Below, piece after piece: positions 32,761 to 44,815 of a stretch of DNA of 64,000 bases. The position numbers and the translations under genes were made by a program. Origin of the DNA: Cunninghamia lanceolata (Eukaryota > Streptophyta > Pinopsida > Cupressales > Cupressaceae); contig BSBN01000888.1 of NCBI GenBank assembly GCA_027924645.1, positions 17,930,501 to 17,994,500 on the forward strand, in the 5' to 3' direction. Numbering within the stretch: position 1 is the first letter of the stretch; each line of letters opens with the position of its first letter. The notes under the pieces are model-generated. The model did not search any database and was not told the origin of the DNA. It saw only the letters and a program-made list of their open reading frames with translations.

Positions 32761-34986
32761 CGGTAGCCGCACAGGGCAAGAAGGTCAACCATGTTCAAAT
32801 AATAATCAATGATTAAGTTTATGGTGTCTTCAAGATAGCTACACAGGTAAGAAGGTCAACCTAGTACACAAATGAATTGACTATATGATGAGATTCTGAG
32901 TGCCCGTTAACCTTTGCAATCGAGTGGTCTGCGTATTAAATCTTTGCTACTTTGATCTTCGCTCAAATAATTGGTGTGCAGGTGAAGCGATGTGATGGTG
33001 AGAATAATGGTGCATCCAATCTGGCATAACTCTACACATTTCCCCAGTCTAATCTAAGATTTGGTATTTTCTTTAGTCATGTACTCACACGAATGAATTC
33101 TATTCGGAGGACTGCACTACACATTGAATTCCACCCATTGAATTCTCCTACGCGGATGCTAGGTTTTTCACGCCACCTCCATGAATTTGGATAGCTTGGT
33201 CAATTCTCATTTAGGTTTGGATTTATTTGAGGAATGTTTTAACGATATATTTTAGGTTTTGGTTTATTCTTGGGGAATGTTTTAATGATATAATTAGCCG
33301 ATAGGTTTTACTGAATAACCTTTATGCCAGAAATCTCTCAATTCGTCGGTTGTTCCTATCAATATATTCCTCGGACCCCAGTTGTAGTTGCTTGATAGTG
33401 TTTAAGTGTATTAGATGCATTTTGTACATATCATGCAACCAAAGCCTGCTAAGGGATGACATCTCTTTAATAATACTATCAAACAATTTACAATAGCATA
33501 TAGTCATAACCTAGTCGTTATAATACGATAGAGTTTCAAGATTTTATTGTGTAAGGAATCATCTATGCTATTGTGAGTTATTAAATGTCAACAAGACCAT
33601 GCCTATATTTACATGCTAGATCCACTAAGGGAGTAGTAGCCTTCGTCATAAATTCATTAGAGCCATAGTAGAACAACCAAGTGAAACCATTTTGAAGTTA
33701 GTGGAATAGGTTATTTTTCCTGCATCATCATCAGTATTATTATTTTAAGACGAAAGAGTTATAAATATATATTTTTATCTTGTATTTGATGGTCATTTAA
33801 AGACAAATATAAATTAGGATTTATAGTTAAGCTATTAGATTAGATTATCGAATTGACTGAAAAGATTAAATGAATTATTGATCCTTGTTATACTAGAAAG
33901 GAATAGGTTAAGAGATGAATTGACATATTTGTTTAAAGTGAATAAATGAGAGATGATTCGGTGATATATTTAATGATAAAGTATAGTTTCGTTAACTTAA
34001 AATTTGATAAGTCGGTTTGAGTTTAGGGTTAAATATATTGTAATTGGTTTGGTTTAAATTAAATTGAAATTTGTAAATAAACCTTGTGTAAGTTGTATCA
34101 TTGGTCGTAATGGGCTTGTGTGTAGGTCGTCAAGGTTAGTATTCTAGAGGCACAGGATGGTTATGTCTTTACATCATGCGATGGGTTGATAAGTGTTTTG
34201 AGATAATTTTTGCCTCATGTTATGTATAGAGTTTGGTAAGCAATAATGTAACTTGATGAATATTCAAGTTGTGAGTGCAATATGTGAAGGTAATAATCCC
34301 CTTTGTGGATGTAGTGATTGTTTGCTTTATTGTATTTATCTTATATTGAGATTTGTGTTATGGGGAGACATTGAGTACTATAATAGGAGTAATGTTTTTT
34401 GTAATGCTATGGACAAGGTTTTGTTAGTTGTCCTTGTGATTAAGTTAACATGCAAGATGGTTAATTCCTTGCATTGCTATATACACATGTTGATATGAGG
34501 ATAATTGTGTGCAAGATGGTTGATTCCTTGCATGGTTCTTGTATCCTCGTTGTCCTGATGATGTTTTCTATGCTTGTTGAGTGGGGTTTTCTAGTTGCAG
34601 GTAGGGGAGTGGCTCTCAATGGGGGCCGGAGCCCAAAGTGGCATCCAGGACAACCCATGTGGGAGTTTGTTAACTCAGTGATAACCTAAATAATGAATTA
34701 GGGGGTTGGGTAGTTAATCACACTTAAATAATAGATAAGTGGATGCCTCACTCATGGCCCAAGTGCTCATTTAGGCTTGAGATGAGCTGAGAAGGCCTGG
34801 AATGGCAAAATCAACTACCTTGTCCTCATGAAAGGTATGTTGATTTCCGCATGAGCGTTGTATGGGGGCCGGGAGTCGGGAGAGGCTACCAAGACAACCC
34901 AAGATGGGGGCCAGGGCCTAGGAAGGCTTGCCAGGACAACCCATGACAAGCCATGTGATGACACTCCTCCCTACTGCAGCCTAGCT

Positions 34987-36445
34987 TGTTGCAAGTATGA
35001 GGTGAACAAGTGTTGTTATTGATGTCAACATACTCATATTACATTGACAAGAAGGATTGGATGAGCTGTGTGTTGAGGATATTGAGAAAATTACCCTCAG
35101 TCAGGAACAGTGATGAGAAGAAGGCAAATATATTGGATAGGTTGAGAACCGGAGGATGCGAATTAAAGGGTTTGCAGATATGAGTCTTGAGATGCTTCAG
35201 TCAAGTTTTCAAAGGTCCGCATGAAGACCTGAAGAAGTTATGGCTGTCTGTGTGGAACCGGTTCCGGCAAGTGCTTAGAGGTGACAGAGGATCACAGAAA
35301 GGTCCGGTGAGGTTCGGAATTGTACAATCCTAATCTGCGGATTGGAAAGAGTATTTGGGATGTCCTTGTGATGTGCCATCTTGAGTTGTGTATGATTTGG
35401 AGGTCCGGAAGTACTTCTTGCATTATGACAGTGGCGACAGACTGTGTTCTTGAAGTTCCAGATAAGGAGGATAAGAGATTTCAGTAAGTAAAGGAAATGC
35501 GGACGTACCTGGTCATTCAGACAGGTTTGTGAAAGTTCTTGGATCATGTTGAGATTGTGTTATTGGTTCGCATTGATAATGTATGATTTGAAGGTTCGGA
35601 AGTACCTTCTACAGTGGCGACAGACCGTGTTCTTGAAGTTCCGGATGAGGAAGACAAGAGATTCCAGCAAGTAAAGGAAGTGCGGATGTATCCGGACATT
35701 CAGGCAGGCTTGTGAAGTTTTCTGGATCGTGTTGAGGTTGTGTTGTTGATCCACATTGATAGTAGAGCCCGGAATTGAAGTTATTCTTCCGGATGAAGTT
35801 CTTGCTCTGTTTAGCCGACCGGATGAGTTGTTCATCCTGCGAATGTTCTTGTGGTGGCCAACCGGATATGTTATTCATCTTGCGGATACTCTTATGATTG
35901 TTTGCCGACTTAGATGTTTGATCCTAAGTCGATGTCTTGTATAAATAACGGTCTGTGAGTTCATTTCGATGTGTGGTGTGTGTGGATGAGTGTGGCATAG
36001 CGAAGAGAAGTGCGAAAGGTAGAACAGAGGTTTTTGGGCTTAATTGGAACTGACCCGGACATAGTAGAGATGTCATTCTCCAGTTCAAGACTATGATTTT
36101 TAGACAGTGTGTCTCCTTGTAGGCAGTGGGCCTCTTTGTGAGCAGTGTGCTCGGGCAGTGAGCCCTAATTGGCATGTGCCATTCATTTTTCTTTATTCTT
36201 CTAACAGAGAATAATTCTTGGGTTAATCACCCCGTGTTTTTTCCCTTAACCGGGTTTTCCACGTCAAAATCGTGGTGTTCAATGTGTTGATGCTTATCTG
36301 CTCTTGTGTTTATGTATTATGCTTTCATGAATGATTAATTGATATGCTGCTAACTAACAACAAAGAATCAAGTGTTTGAAAGAACAAGAAGTTTTATACA
36401 ACTGATTCACCCCCCTTCTCTCAGTTGTATGCCCTAGATCCAACA
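34987..36445 (+). mobile_element. Element E 5' LTR
   Basis: 1459 bp. It contains a tandem duplication with a 191-bp period (TATGATTTGGAGGTCCGG at 35391, TATGATTTGAAGGTTCGG at 35582) and a TATA box TATAAATA at 35940-35947. Several open stretches on both strands inside it are repeated in the other LTR and are not genes. Confidence 0.93.
35940..35947 (+). promoter_or_regulatory. TATA box of the E LTR (TATAAATA)
   Basis: GTCTTGTATAAATAACGG is conserved at 41922-41929 in the 3' LTR. It lies about 500 bases before the LTR end, so R and U5 fit downstream. Confidence 0.65.
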
Positions 36446-36447
36446 AT

Positions 36448-36459
36448 TGGTATCAGAGC
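36448..36459 (+). other. Element E primer-binding site
   Basis: TGGTATCAGAGC lies two bases after the 5' LTR, complementary to a Met tRNA 3' end. Confidence 0.9.
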
Positions 36460-36502
36460 TAAGTTCCTCTGATAGGAGCTTAACCGCTTGAGGAGATCCA
36501 GG

Positions 36503-39500
36503 ATGTCGTCATACAAGAAGGATAGTCCGAAGTTCGATGGAACCAACTTCATTCTCTGGAAAGGTCGCATGAAGTGTCACTTGGAATGTATGGGAAAAGC
36601 ATACTTGGCTATGGTTTCAAAACCATATGTACCTCCACAAGGTGGTCCGACAACTCTGAATGAAATCACAGAAGCTGAAAACAATCTGTGGACCAAGGAA
36701 GCTCTTCTAAGCGCATTGAATGACTCAGATCTCTCGAATGTTATTGACCTACCAACTGCATATGAGATCCTGACTAAACTGGAACTTCTGTATGAAGGAG
36801 ATGAGTTTGTCAAAAGTGCAAGGTTGCAAAGTCTGAAAGGGAAATTTGAAAGATTGAAAATGAGAGATGATGAAAACATCACTACCTTTATGCCAAGAGT
36901 GAATGAGCTGGTATGTGGAATCAGAAATGCTGGTGGAACTTTAGATGAAAATGAGATTGTCTCCAAAATCCTAAGATCCCTTCCTGCTGCCTACAAAATC
37001 AAGGTTGCTGCCATTAATGAATTTAGAGCCCACACAACTGTCACAAGAGAACAACTGGCTGGCAAACTAGCTGCATTTGAAATGACCGAGTTTGGAGATG
37101 ATCCTCCAAAGACTGAATCTGCTTTCAAAGCCAGTGCCTATGTGAAAGGCAAACAGAGATTTGATCCGGGAGAAAACTCATCAAGGAAAATGTCATGGTA
37201 TGATCAAGCAAGAAGAGACATGGAAGAAGAAGAAGCAGAAACAGCTCAACTTGAAGCCCTCATTGCAAAGAGACTGCCAAGAGGATCCGGTAAGTATGAA
37301 GGAAAACTACCCTTTAAGTGTTTCAACTGCAATAAGATTGGTCATTTTGCTTCAAGATGTCCGGAAAGATCTACAAGGTCTAATACTAACAGACAAAGGT
37401 TTCAAAAGAATTGCTATTATGTTCATGAAGAAGATGACAATGAAGGAGTAATAGATGATGAATCAGAACTAGGAAGCAAATCCGGAAATGAGTGGGTGTT
37501 TATTGCCATCAAGGAAGAAGATTCAATATTCTCTGAATCTGTCAATCACAAAGTTGTTGAAAAAGCTTTGGCTGCTCAAGTGGAAGAAAAGGATGATTGG
37601 GTTATTGACAGTGGATGTTCTCACCATATGACTCGTGACAAGAATAAGTTCTTAAATTTGGAAAGGTATGAAGGAGGAATGGTAAAGTTTGGTGACAATT
37701 CTGCTGGCAGAATCAGAGGCAGGGGAACTATTTCCTTCGATGGAAAGAGCAAAACAGGTAACGTACTGTATGTTGAAGGTTTGAAGCACAATCTTCTTAG
37801 TGTTGGTCAGTTAGTGGACAAAGTCTATGATCTCCGGTTCAAAAATGGAAAATGCAGAATCTTTACAAGCTCCGGAACTGAGATTGCATCCGGTACTCAG
37901 ACAAAAGGTAATATCTTTCATCTGGTTGGTTCAAATAAAAGTTGTTTGTTTGCTCAAATTGATCAGAGTTGGTTATGGCATAGAAGAATGTGCCATGTAA
38001 ATTTTGATAACATCATCAAGATAAGCAATACTCAGGCCATAAGAGATCTTCCAAAATTGATGAAACCTACAAATAGTTTGTGCAAAGAATGTCAGCTAGG
38101 TAAACAAAGCAGAGTCTCTTTCAAAAGCAAAGATCAGTCTTCTACCAGATTGTTGGAATTAGTACATACTGATCTCTGTGGTCCGACAAGAATCAAGAGT
38201 CTACAAGGTGATAGATATTTCATGTTGTTAATTGATGATCATTCCCGGATGATGTGGGTTACCTTTCTAAAAGAAAAATCAGAAGCATTTGAGAAGTTCA
38301 AGATCTTCAAAGCTATGGTAGAGAATCAAACCGGATTGAAACTAAAGTGTCTAAGGTCTGATAGAGGTGGTGAATTTACATCTAGTGAGTTCATTGATTT
38401 TTGTGAGAAGCAGGGTATAAGGAGATAGTTGTCTGCTCCTAGGACTCCATAGCATAATGGAGTGGTTGAGAGAAAGAACCGGACCATTCAGGAAGCTGCC
38501 AGGACAATGATGTTGGAAGCAAATGTTCCTCAAATATTTTGGAAGGAAGCTATCAGCACTGCAGTCTACACTCTCAATCGAGTTCAAATCAGAAACAACA
38601 CCGGTAAGACCCCCTATGAACTCTGGTTTGGCATCACTCCTACTGTGAAATATTTCAGAGTATTTGGTAGCAAGTGTTATATTAAAAGAGATGAAGATCT
38701 AGGAAAGTTTGATGCTAGAAGTGATGAAGGAATTTTCTTGGGGTACTCCACTCAAAGCAAAGCATACCGGTGTTACAATAAGAGATTGAGGAAGATGATA
38801 GAAAGCACCAATGTGAAAGTTGATGAAGGAATTGAGAAGCCTTCAAGATTTTATGAGTTTGATGAAGATGACCAAGATAGTGTTCAAGGACCTCAATCCT
38901 CTCCGGTGAGACAGAGTCAGCCTGATCCAGTAAATCAGGAAGAAGAGATAGGTTTGAATGAGCCTGATCAAGAAGCAGCAGTGTAGGATACTCCCAAAAT
39001 TCCAAGGTATGTAAGATTGAACCAATCTGAAGATCAGATCATAGGTGACAAAAGCAAAGGTGTACAAACTAGAAGGAATGTTGCTCAAAATCAGGATGAA
39101 TGTTGTCTGATTTCAAAGATTGAACCTAAAACAATAAATGAAGCCTGCAATGATAAAAACTGGACCAAAGCAATGGAAGATGAATTGATGCAAATTGAGA
39201 AAAATCATACTTGGGATCTTGTTCCCAGACCTAGAGACAGGAATGTAATTGGAACCAAGTGGGTCTTCCGGAACAAACTAAATGAAGTTGGTGAAGTAAT
39301 CAGAAACAAAGCTAGATTGGTCTGCAAAGGCTATTCTCAAATAGAAGGAATTGACTTTGAAGAGACTTTTGCTTCGGTGGCAAGAATTGAAGCAGTCAGA
39401 TTACTTCTTGCATTTGCTGCCTTCAAAGACTTCAAGGTATATCAGATGGATGTCAAATCTGCCTTCCTAAATGGTGATCTGGAAGAAGAAGTCTACATTG

Positions 39501-40657
39501 AACAACCGGATGGATTTCAATTGTCTGATAATGATGATATGGTCTGCAAGTTGAAGAAAGCTTTGTATGGATTGAAGCAAGCCCCAAGAGCATGGTATGA
39601 AAGGTTGGATAAGCATCTTGTGCAGATTGGATTCAACAAAGGTACTGCTGACAGTAACTTATATTTCAAAATTGATCATGAAAACATATTGATTGTTGAA
39701 GTGCTTGTGGATGATATCATTTTTGGAGGAAGAGATAGTATGTGCAAAACTTTTGCAAATCAGATGAAAAGTGAGTTTGAAATGTCTATGCTTGGTGAAA
39801 TGAATTTCTTCTTGGGTCTGCAAATTACTCAAACAAAAGAAGGGATCTTCATTTCTCAGACCAAATATGTGAAAGAATTGTTAAGGAAATTTGGTATGGA
39901 AGACTCAAAACCTATGAACACTCCTATGGCAACCGGATGTAAGTTAAGCAAAGATGATGACTCTCCAAAGGCAGATCAGACAAAATACAGATCAATGATT
40001 GGTGGATTGTTGTATCTCACTCAAACTAGACCAGATATAATGCAGGCTGTTGGTCTTGTGGCAAGATTCCAGGCTGATCCTAGAGAATCTCATGTTATGG
40101 CAATCAAAAGAATTTTTAGGTACTTGAAAGGAACAGTTGAGTATGGTCTATGGTACCCTAGAGATCTGGATTTCTCTCTTCATGCTTACACAGATGCAGA
40201 TTGGGCAGGAGATGTGGATGACCGGAAGAGCACTAGTGGTGGAGCATTCTTTTTGGGGAAGAGATTGGTTTCTTGGCTAAGCAAGAAACAAGATGCAATA
40301 TCTCTATCTACAACTGAAGCAGAATACATTGCAGCAGCAGGTAGTTGCACTCAAATCTTATGGATGAAGCAGATGCTAAGAGACATCAAAGTTGAATATG
40401 AGGAGCCTATCACAATTTTCTGTGATAATTCAAGTGCAATTAATATTTCTAAGAATCCGGTATTGCACTCTAAGACTAAGTACATATCTATCAAATTTCA
40501 CTTTTTGAGAGAACAAGTAAACAAGGAAGAAGTCAGATTGGAGTATGTTCCCTCCAAGGATCAGATTGCAGATATCTTTACAAAACCTCTTCCCAAGGAC
40601 TCTTTTGAATATCTCCGGGAGAAGTTAGGGGTCATGGCCCCTCCGGTGATAAACTAA
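36503..40657 (+). pseudogene. Element E gag-pol polyprotein, three amber codons
   Basis: One frame of about 1385 codons. The first in-frame ATG after the primer site is 36503 (MSSYKKDSPKFDGTNF). Gag core with FDGTNFILWKGRMKCHL; zinc knuckle CFNCNKIGHFASRC (37319-37360); protease WVIDSGCSHHM (active Asp at 37607); integrase HHCC (WHRRMCHVNF, LCKECQLGKQ) with Asp, Asp, Glu in HTDLCGP, RSDRGGEF and NGVVERKNR; reverse transcriptase with [20 protein letters not shown] and LVDDIIFGG; RNase H with [21 protein letters not shown] and the C-terminal [14 protein letters not shown]. Integrase precedes reverse transcriptase, as in Ty1/copia. The stops at 38426, 38450 and 38984 are all TAG where CAG (Gln) fits. 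There are no frameshifts. The usual YVDD is LVDD here. Confidence 0.95.
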
Positions 40658-40733
40658 GATGCACTGATGTGCATCAGTCCGGTGGATATCACAGTCATAT
40701 CTTGTGATCCGGATTGATGATGGGGAGCTGCTA

Positions 40734-40968
40734 CTAAGGGGGAGCAGCTGGTATGATTCTGATGTATTAGAATTGCAAGTATGAGCCCTTTGCCATTGAT
40801 GTCAAAGGGGGAGAGAAGACATGTGAAAAACAAGTGGTTAATGATCAAAGGGGGAGAGAAGACATGTAAAAAGTTGTTGTTGATAGGGGGAGCTATGACA
40901 GAAAGGAGAAGTTCTTGTCTTGATGGTTTTTCACATCACATGTTGCCATCAATGACAAAGGGGGAGAT
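40734..40968 (+). repeat. Element E polypurine tract and upstream copies of it
   Basis: The functional tract is ACAAAGGGGGAGAT just before the 3' LTR (40969). Upstream, AAGGGGGAG-like runs recur at about 40736, 40804, 40852 and 40886. The segment beginning TTGCAAGTATGAGCCC (40770) mimics the LTR start TTGCAAGTATGAGGTG, and ATTGATGTCAAAGGGGG mimics the LTR's ATTGATGTCAACAT. These look like degenerate duplications of the tract/LTR junction. Confidence 0.75.
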
Positions 40969-42425
40969 TGTTGCAAGTATGAGGTGAACAAGTGTTGTCA
41001 TTGATGTCAACATACTCATATTACATTGACAAGAAGGATTGGATGAGCTGTGTGTTGAGGATATTGAGAAAATTACCCTCAGTCAGGAACAGTGATGAGA
41101 AGAAGGCAAATATATTGGATAGGTTGAGAACCGGAGGATGCGGATTAAAGGGTTTGCAGATATGAGTCTTGAGATGCTTCAGTCAAGTTTTCAGAGGTCC
41201 ACATGAAGACCTGAAGAAGTTATGGCTGTCTGTGTGGAACCGGTTCCGGCAAGTGCTTAGAGGTGACAGAGGATCACAGAAAGGTCCGGTGAGGTCCGGA
41301 ATTGTACAATCCTAATCTGCGGATTGGAAAGAGTATTTGGGATGTCCTTGTGATGTGCCATCTCGAGTTGTGTATGATTTGGAGGTCCGGAAGTACCTCT
41401 TGCATTATGACAGTGGCGACAGACTGTGTTCTTGAAGTTCCGGATAAGGAGGATAAGAGATTTCAGTAAGTAAAGGAAATGCGGACGTACCTGGTCATTT
41501 AGACAGGCTTGTGAAAGTTCTTGGATCATGTTGAGATTGTGTTATTGGTCCGCATTGATAATGTATGATTTGAAGGTCCGGAAGTACCTTCTACAGTGGC
41601 GACAGACTGTGTTCTTGAAGTTCCGGATGAGGAAGACAAGAGATTCCAGCAAGTAAAGGAAGTGCGGATGTATCCGGACATTCAGGCAGGCTTGTGAAGT
41701 TTTCTAGATCATGTTGAGGTTGTGTTGTTGATCCACATTGATAGTAGAGCCCGGAATTGAAGTTATTCTTCCGGATGATGTTCTTGCTCTGTTTAGCCGA
41801 CCGGATGAGTTGTTCATCCTACGAATGTTCTTGTGGTGGCCGATCAGATGTGTTATTCATCTTGCGGATACTCTTATGATTGTTTGCCGACTTAGATGTT
41901 TGATCCTAAGTCGATGTCTTGTATAAATAACGGTCTGTGAGTTCATTTCGATGTGTGGTGTGTGTGGATGAGTGTGGCATAGCGAAGAGAAGTGCGAAAG
42001 GCAGAACAGAGGTTTTTGGGCTTAATTGGAACTGACCCGGACATAGTAGAGATGTCATTCTCTAGTTCAAGACTGTGATTTTTAGATAGTGTGTCTCCTT
42101 GTAGGCAGTGGGCCTCTTTGTGAGCAGTGTGCTCGAGCAGTGAGCCCTAATTGGCATGTGCCATTCATTTTTCTTTATTCTTCTAACAGAGAATAATTCT
42201 TGGGTTAATCACCTCGTGGTTTTTCCCTTAACCGGGTTTTCCACGTCAAAATCGTGGTGTTCAATGTGTTGATGCTTATCTGCTCTTGTGTTTATGTATT
42301 ATGCTTTCATGAATGATTAATTGATATGCTGCTAACTAACAACAAAGAATCAAGTGTTTGAAAGAACAAGAAGTTTTATACAACTGATTCACCCCCCCTC
42401 TCAGTTGTATGCCCTAGATCCAACA
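40969..42425 (+). mobile_element. Element E 3' LTR
   Basis: 1457 bp, same start, end, TATA box and 191-bp duplication as the 5' LTR. Confidence 0.93.
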
Positions 42426-44084
42426 TAGCTTTCCCTAGTTGTACTCTCCCCATTCGTTATGTGCTTACCTCTGGAAGTGTTGTTAAGTTGTTTGTGATAT
42501 AGACTTGTGTTGTTGGCATTATATGTTGTCTTGTTCTGATAGTCTACTGTCTACCTGACTATATGTTGTAGTGGGAACCTTATGTTAACTCCTAGGTCGG
42601 GGGGTGGACCTTAGGGTTCCACATGGTCGGGTGGAAGAGCTTTTATCCATTGGTTTTTCTCCTTGCTATTGTTCATGTGCGAGAATGTTGTATCATGTGT
42701 ATCAGCCGTTAGATCTTGTAACAGGTATGAAGTAAGTGATTTGTATTCATGTACTTGTCTGTGTATCAGTTGATTTATATTGTATGTGATCTGAAGGTGT
42801 TAGGTAGCAATGCAATGATGTACCCATGTGTGAAAAGAGATTGTAACTACATACTAGATCCTGATGATTATTTTTCTGATGTTATGGAAATGTAAATGTT
42901 TATTGATTTAAAGCCCAGAATGATCTATTAATGTTAGATAAGGATGTATGCCATATTATGTTGTTTGATTTGTCAAGTAATGCTCCCATGATATCTTAGA
43001 GAACTAGTTGATAGTTGAATGATGTGTAGTGATGTGTTAAACATTACTTTGTTACTTTATTCTTTAAAAAAAAAAAAAAAAATTATTCCGCTTTTTGTCA
43101 TAACGTAGATGTGTTGTTCTCTAAGGTGTTCATGCGGGGCATTACAAAAAGAATAGTGTCGCATTACTCATGCATGAGTACCTTGCCACACTGCGACTTC
43201 CTTTCAGTATGTGTATGGCTACATGATTGCATATATATACATGTTCGACCGTGTTATTTGTTGTAGGCTGCAGGTACCAACCATCGACTCCACTTGAATT
43301 AGTAGGTCTGAGTGTGCCTTCACCAATGGAACTATTGAATGGAGATAACATATGGTCCCCTAGCCTAGCCATCATCCTTGAAGAAGATGAGCATCTGGTC
43401 GTGTACCCTGCCAGTGTTGTCAGTTTGGTCATGATAGTCAGTCATTGTTGTGGTGGTCTTGTTTTCTAATCTTGCATATGGTTTGATAGTTGGGTTATTT
43501 TGTTGGTATTATTTTAGTTATTGTTGCCTTAAAATAAAATAATTAGTTATGAAGCATTTTTGTTAAATAAATAAGTATATAAATGTCCTTATGTAAATTT
43601 AGTTTATGAAAAATATATTATTCTAGAAGTTAATAAATAATAATAATAATAGTAATAACTGTTATTGTAACTAGAGATAAATAAATAAATAATATTTACG
43701 TGTTACCATAAAATATATTTATCTTAGTCTGGTTGTGAAATGTTTAAAATAGTAAATTGTAAGATTTTAGGGGATTTCTTTTGCTAAAAATAGGGTGTTT
43801 TGGGCTATATTTAGGGGGGAGATTTCTCTCTCATAATAATCTTCAGCAGATGGAACTTTTGGAGGGAGACTGGTTTGTGGCTACAGCAGTTGCACCTGGC
43901 ATTGAATCTTTAGCCCAGTCAAGCAAGTGAAATCAGGTTCCCTTGGTTCTAATTTCTATCTCATTTTTCTATTGAAGCAAATGTTTGATTTATAATTTTT
44001 CCTATTGATGGTAATTTTCTTGAGAGGTTAGAAGCCTTGTTATCAAATCTAATTGTGCATGTCTATATCATTGTATTTCTGGGA

Positions 44085-44815
44085 ATCATCGATTGATGTG
44101 ACTGTCTATCTCTCACCTATTTCATCGCTATTTTTACGGTCTGTTACGTTAGCCATAACTTTTGTTTTACGAACTGGGTTCCTCTAAATTTTTGATATAT
44201 GGTGCATAACCTAGTACCTAAATCATAACCAAAAATCATCCATACCCAGTTTTCGTTTCGGAGATATGGATGTTTTGTGATTGTCTACCTCTCAGTCATT
44301 TTGTCTCTATTCTAGTAGTCTATTACATTAGCCATAACTTTCGTTCTAGCAACTGGGTTCCTCTAAATACTTGATATGTGGTGCTCAACCGAGTTTCCTA
44401 AAACATATCCAAAAATTGTCTATACCCAGTTTATCATTTTGGAGATATGAATGTTTTGTGACTATCTACCTCTGAGCCATTTCATCTTTATTTTTACAGT
44501 CTATTGCGTTAGACATAACTTTCATTTTCTGAACTGGATTCCTTTAATTTTTTTATATATGGTGCACGACCTAGTTGCCTAAATCATATCCAAAAATTGT
44601 TTGTACCCAATTTGTCATTTTGGAGATATGAATATTTTGCGACTGTGTACCTTTCACCCATTTCATCTCTGTTAAAATAGTTAGTTGCATCACTAATAAC
44701 TCTATATTTTCAAATGGGGTTTCTCTGAAATTTTTTATATAAGATTCAGCTCTTACTTATGAAAACTATATCCAAAAGAGTTAGCATCACCTAGTTTGTC
44801 AATTAAGAGATATGT
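44085..44815 (+). repeat. 180-bp tandem array in solo LTR B
   Basis: TTAGCCATAACT-type anchors lie at about 44149, 44330 and 44510, with a decayed one near 44690; CTACCTCTCA(C/G)(C/T)CATTT recurs with the same spacing. This is the same unit as in C but read on the plus strand, because B lies in the opposite orientation. Confidence 0.85.

Larger units (their letters stand above)
34987..42425 (+). mobile_element. Element E: near-intact Ty1/copia retrotransposon
   Basis: 7439 bp, flanked by the duplication tagct (34982-34986 and 42426-42430). LTRs TGTTGCAAGTATGAGG...ATCCAACA: 34987-36445 and 40969-42425. Excising it restores CCTAGCTTTCCCTAG, as in the uninterrupted A LTR at 27827. It contains a primer-binding site, one long gag-pol frame and a polypurine tract. 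The two LTRs differ at few positions by eye, so it is the youngest insertion that can be dated here. Repeated polypurine tracts before the 3' LTR resemble those described in Sireviruses, but no envelope-like ORF is present and the lineage is not settled. Confidence 0.95.
23056..43146 (+). mobile_element. Element A: gag-only retrotransposon with 5.5-kb LTRs
   Basis: The LTRs start TGTAGTGCCCTCACC (23056, 30213) and end GCGGGGCGTTACA (28548) or GCGGGGCATTACA (43146). The duplication aaaag flanks it at 23051-23055 and 43147-43151. The 5' LTR is 5493 bp; the 3' LTR is the same length once element E is removed. The internal region is only 1664 bp: primer-binding site, a gag pseudogene and a polypurine tract, with no pol. 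Long terminal repeats plus gag only match the described TR-GAG class of non-autonomous plant elements. Both LTRs carry a host DCP5-like fragment. Confidence 0.92.
30213..43146 (+). mobile_element. Element A 3' LTR, split by element E
   Basis: The LTR consists of 30213-34986 and 42426-43146 (tagct duplicated at the break). It aligns with the 5' LTR throughout. By eye, AT-rich parts differ at about 1-2 percent of positions while the DCP5-like segment differs more. Confidence 0.9.
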
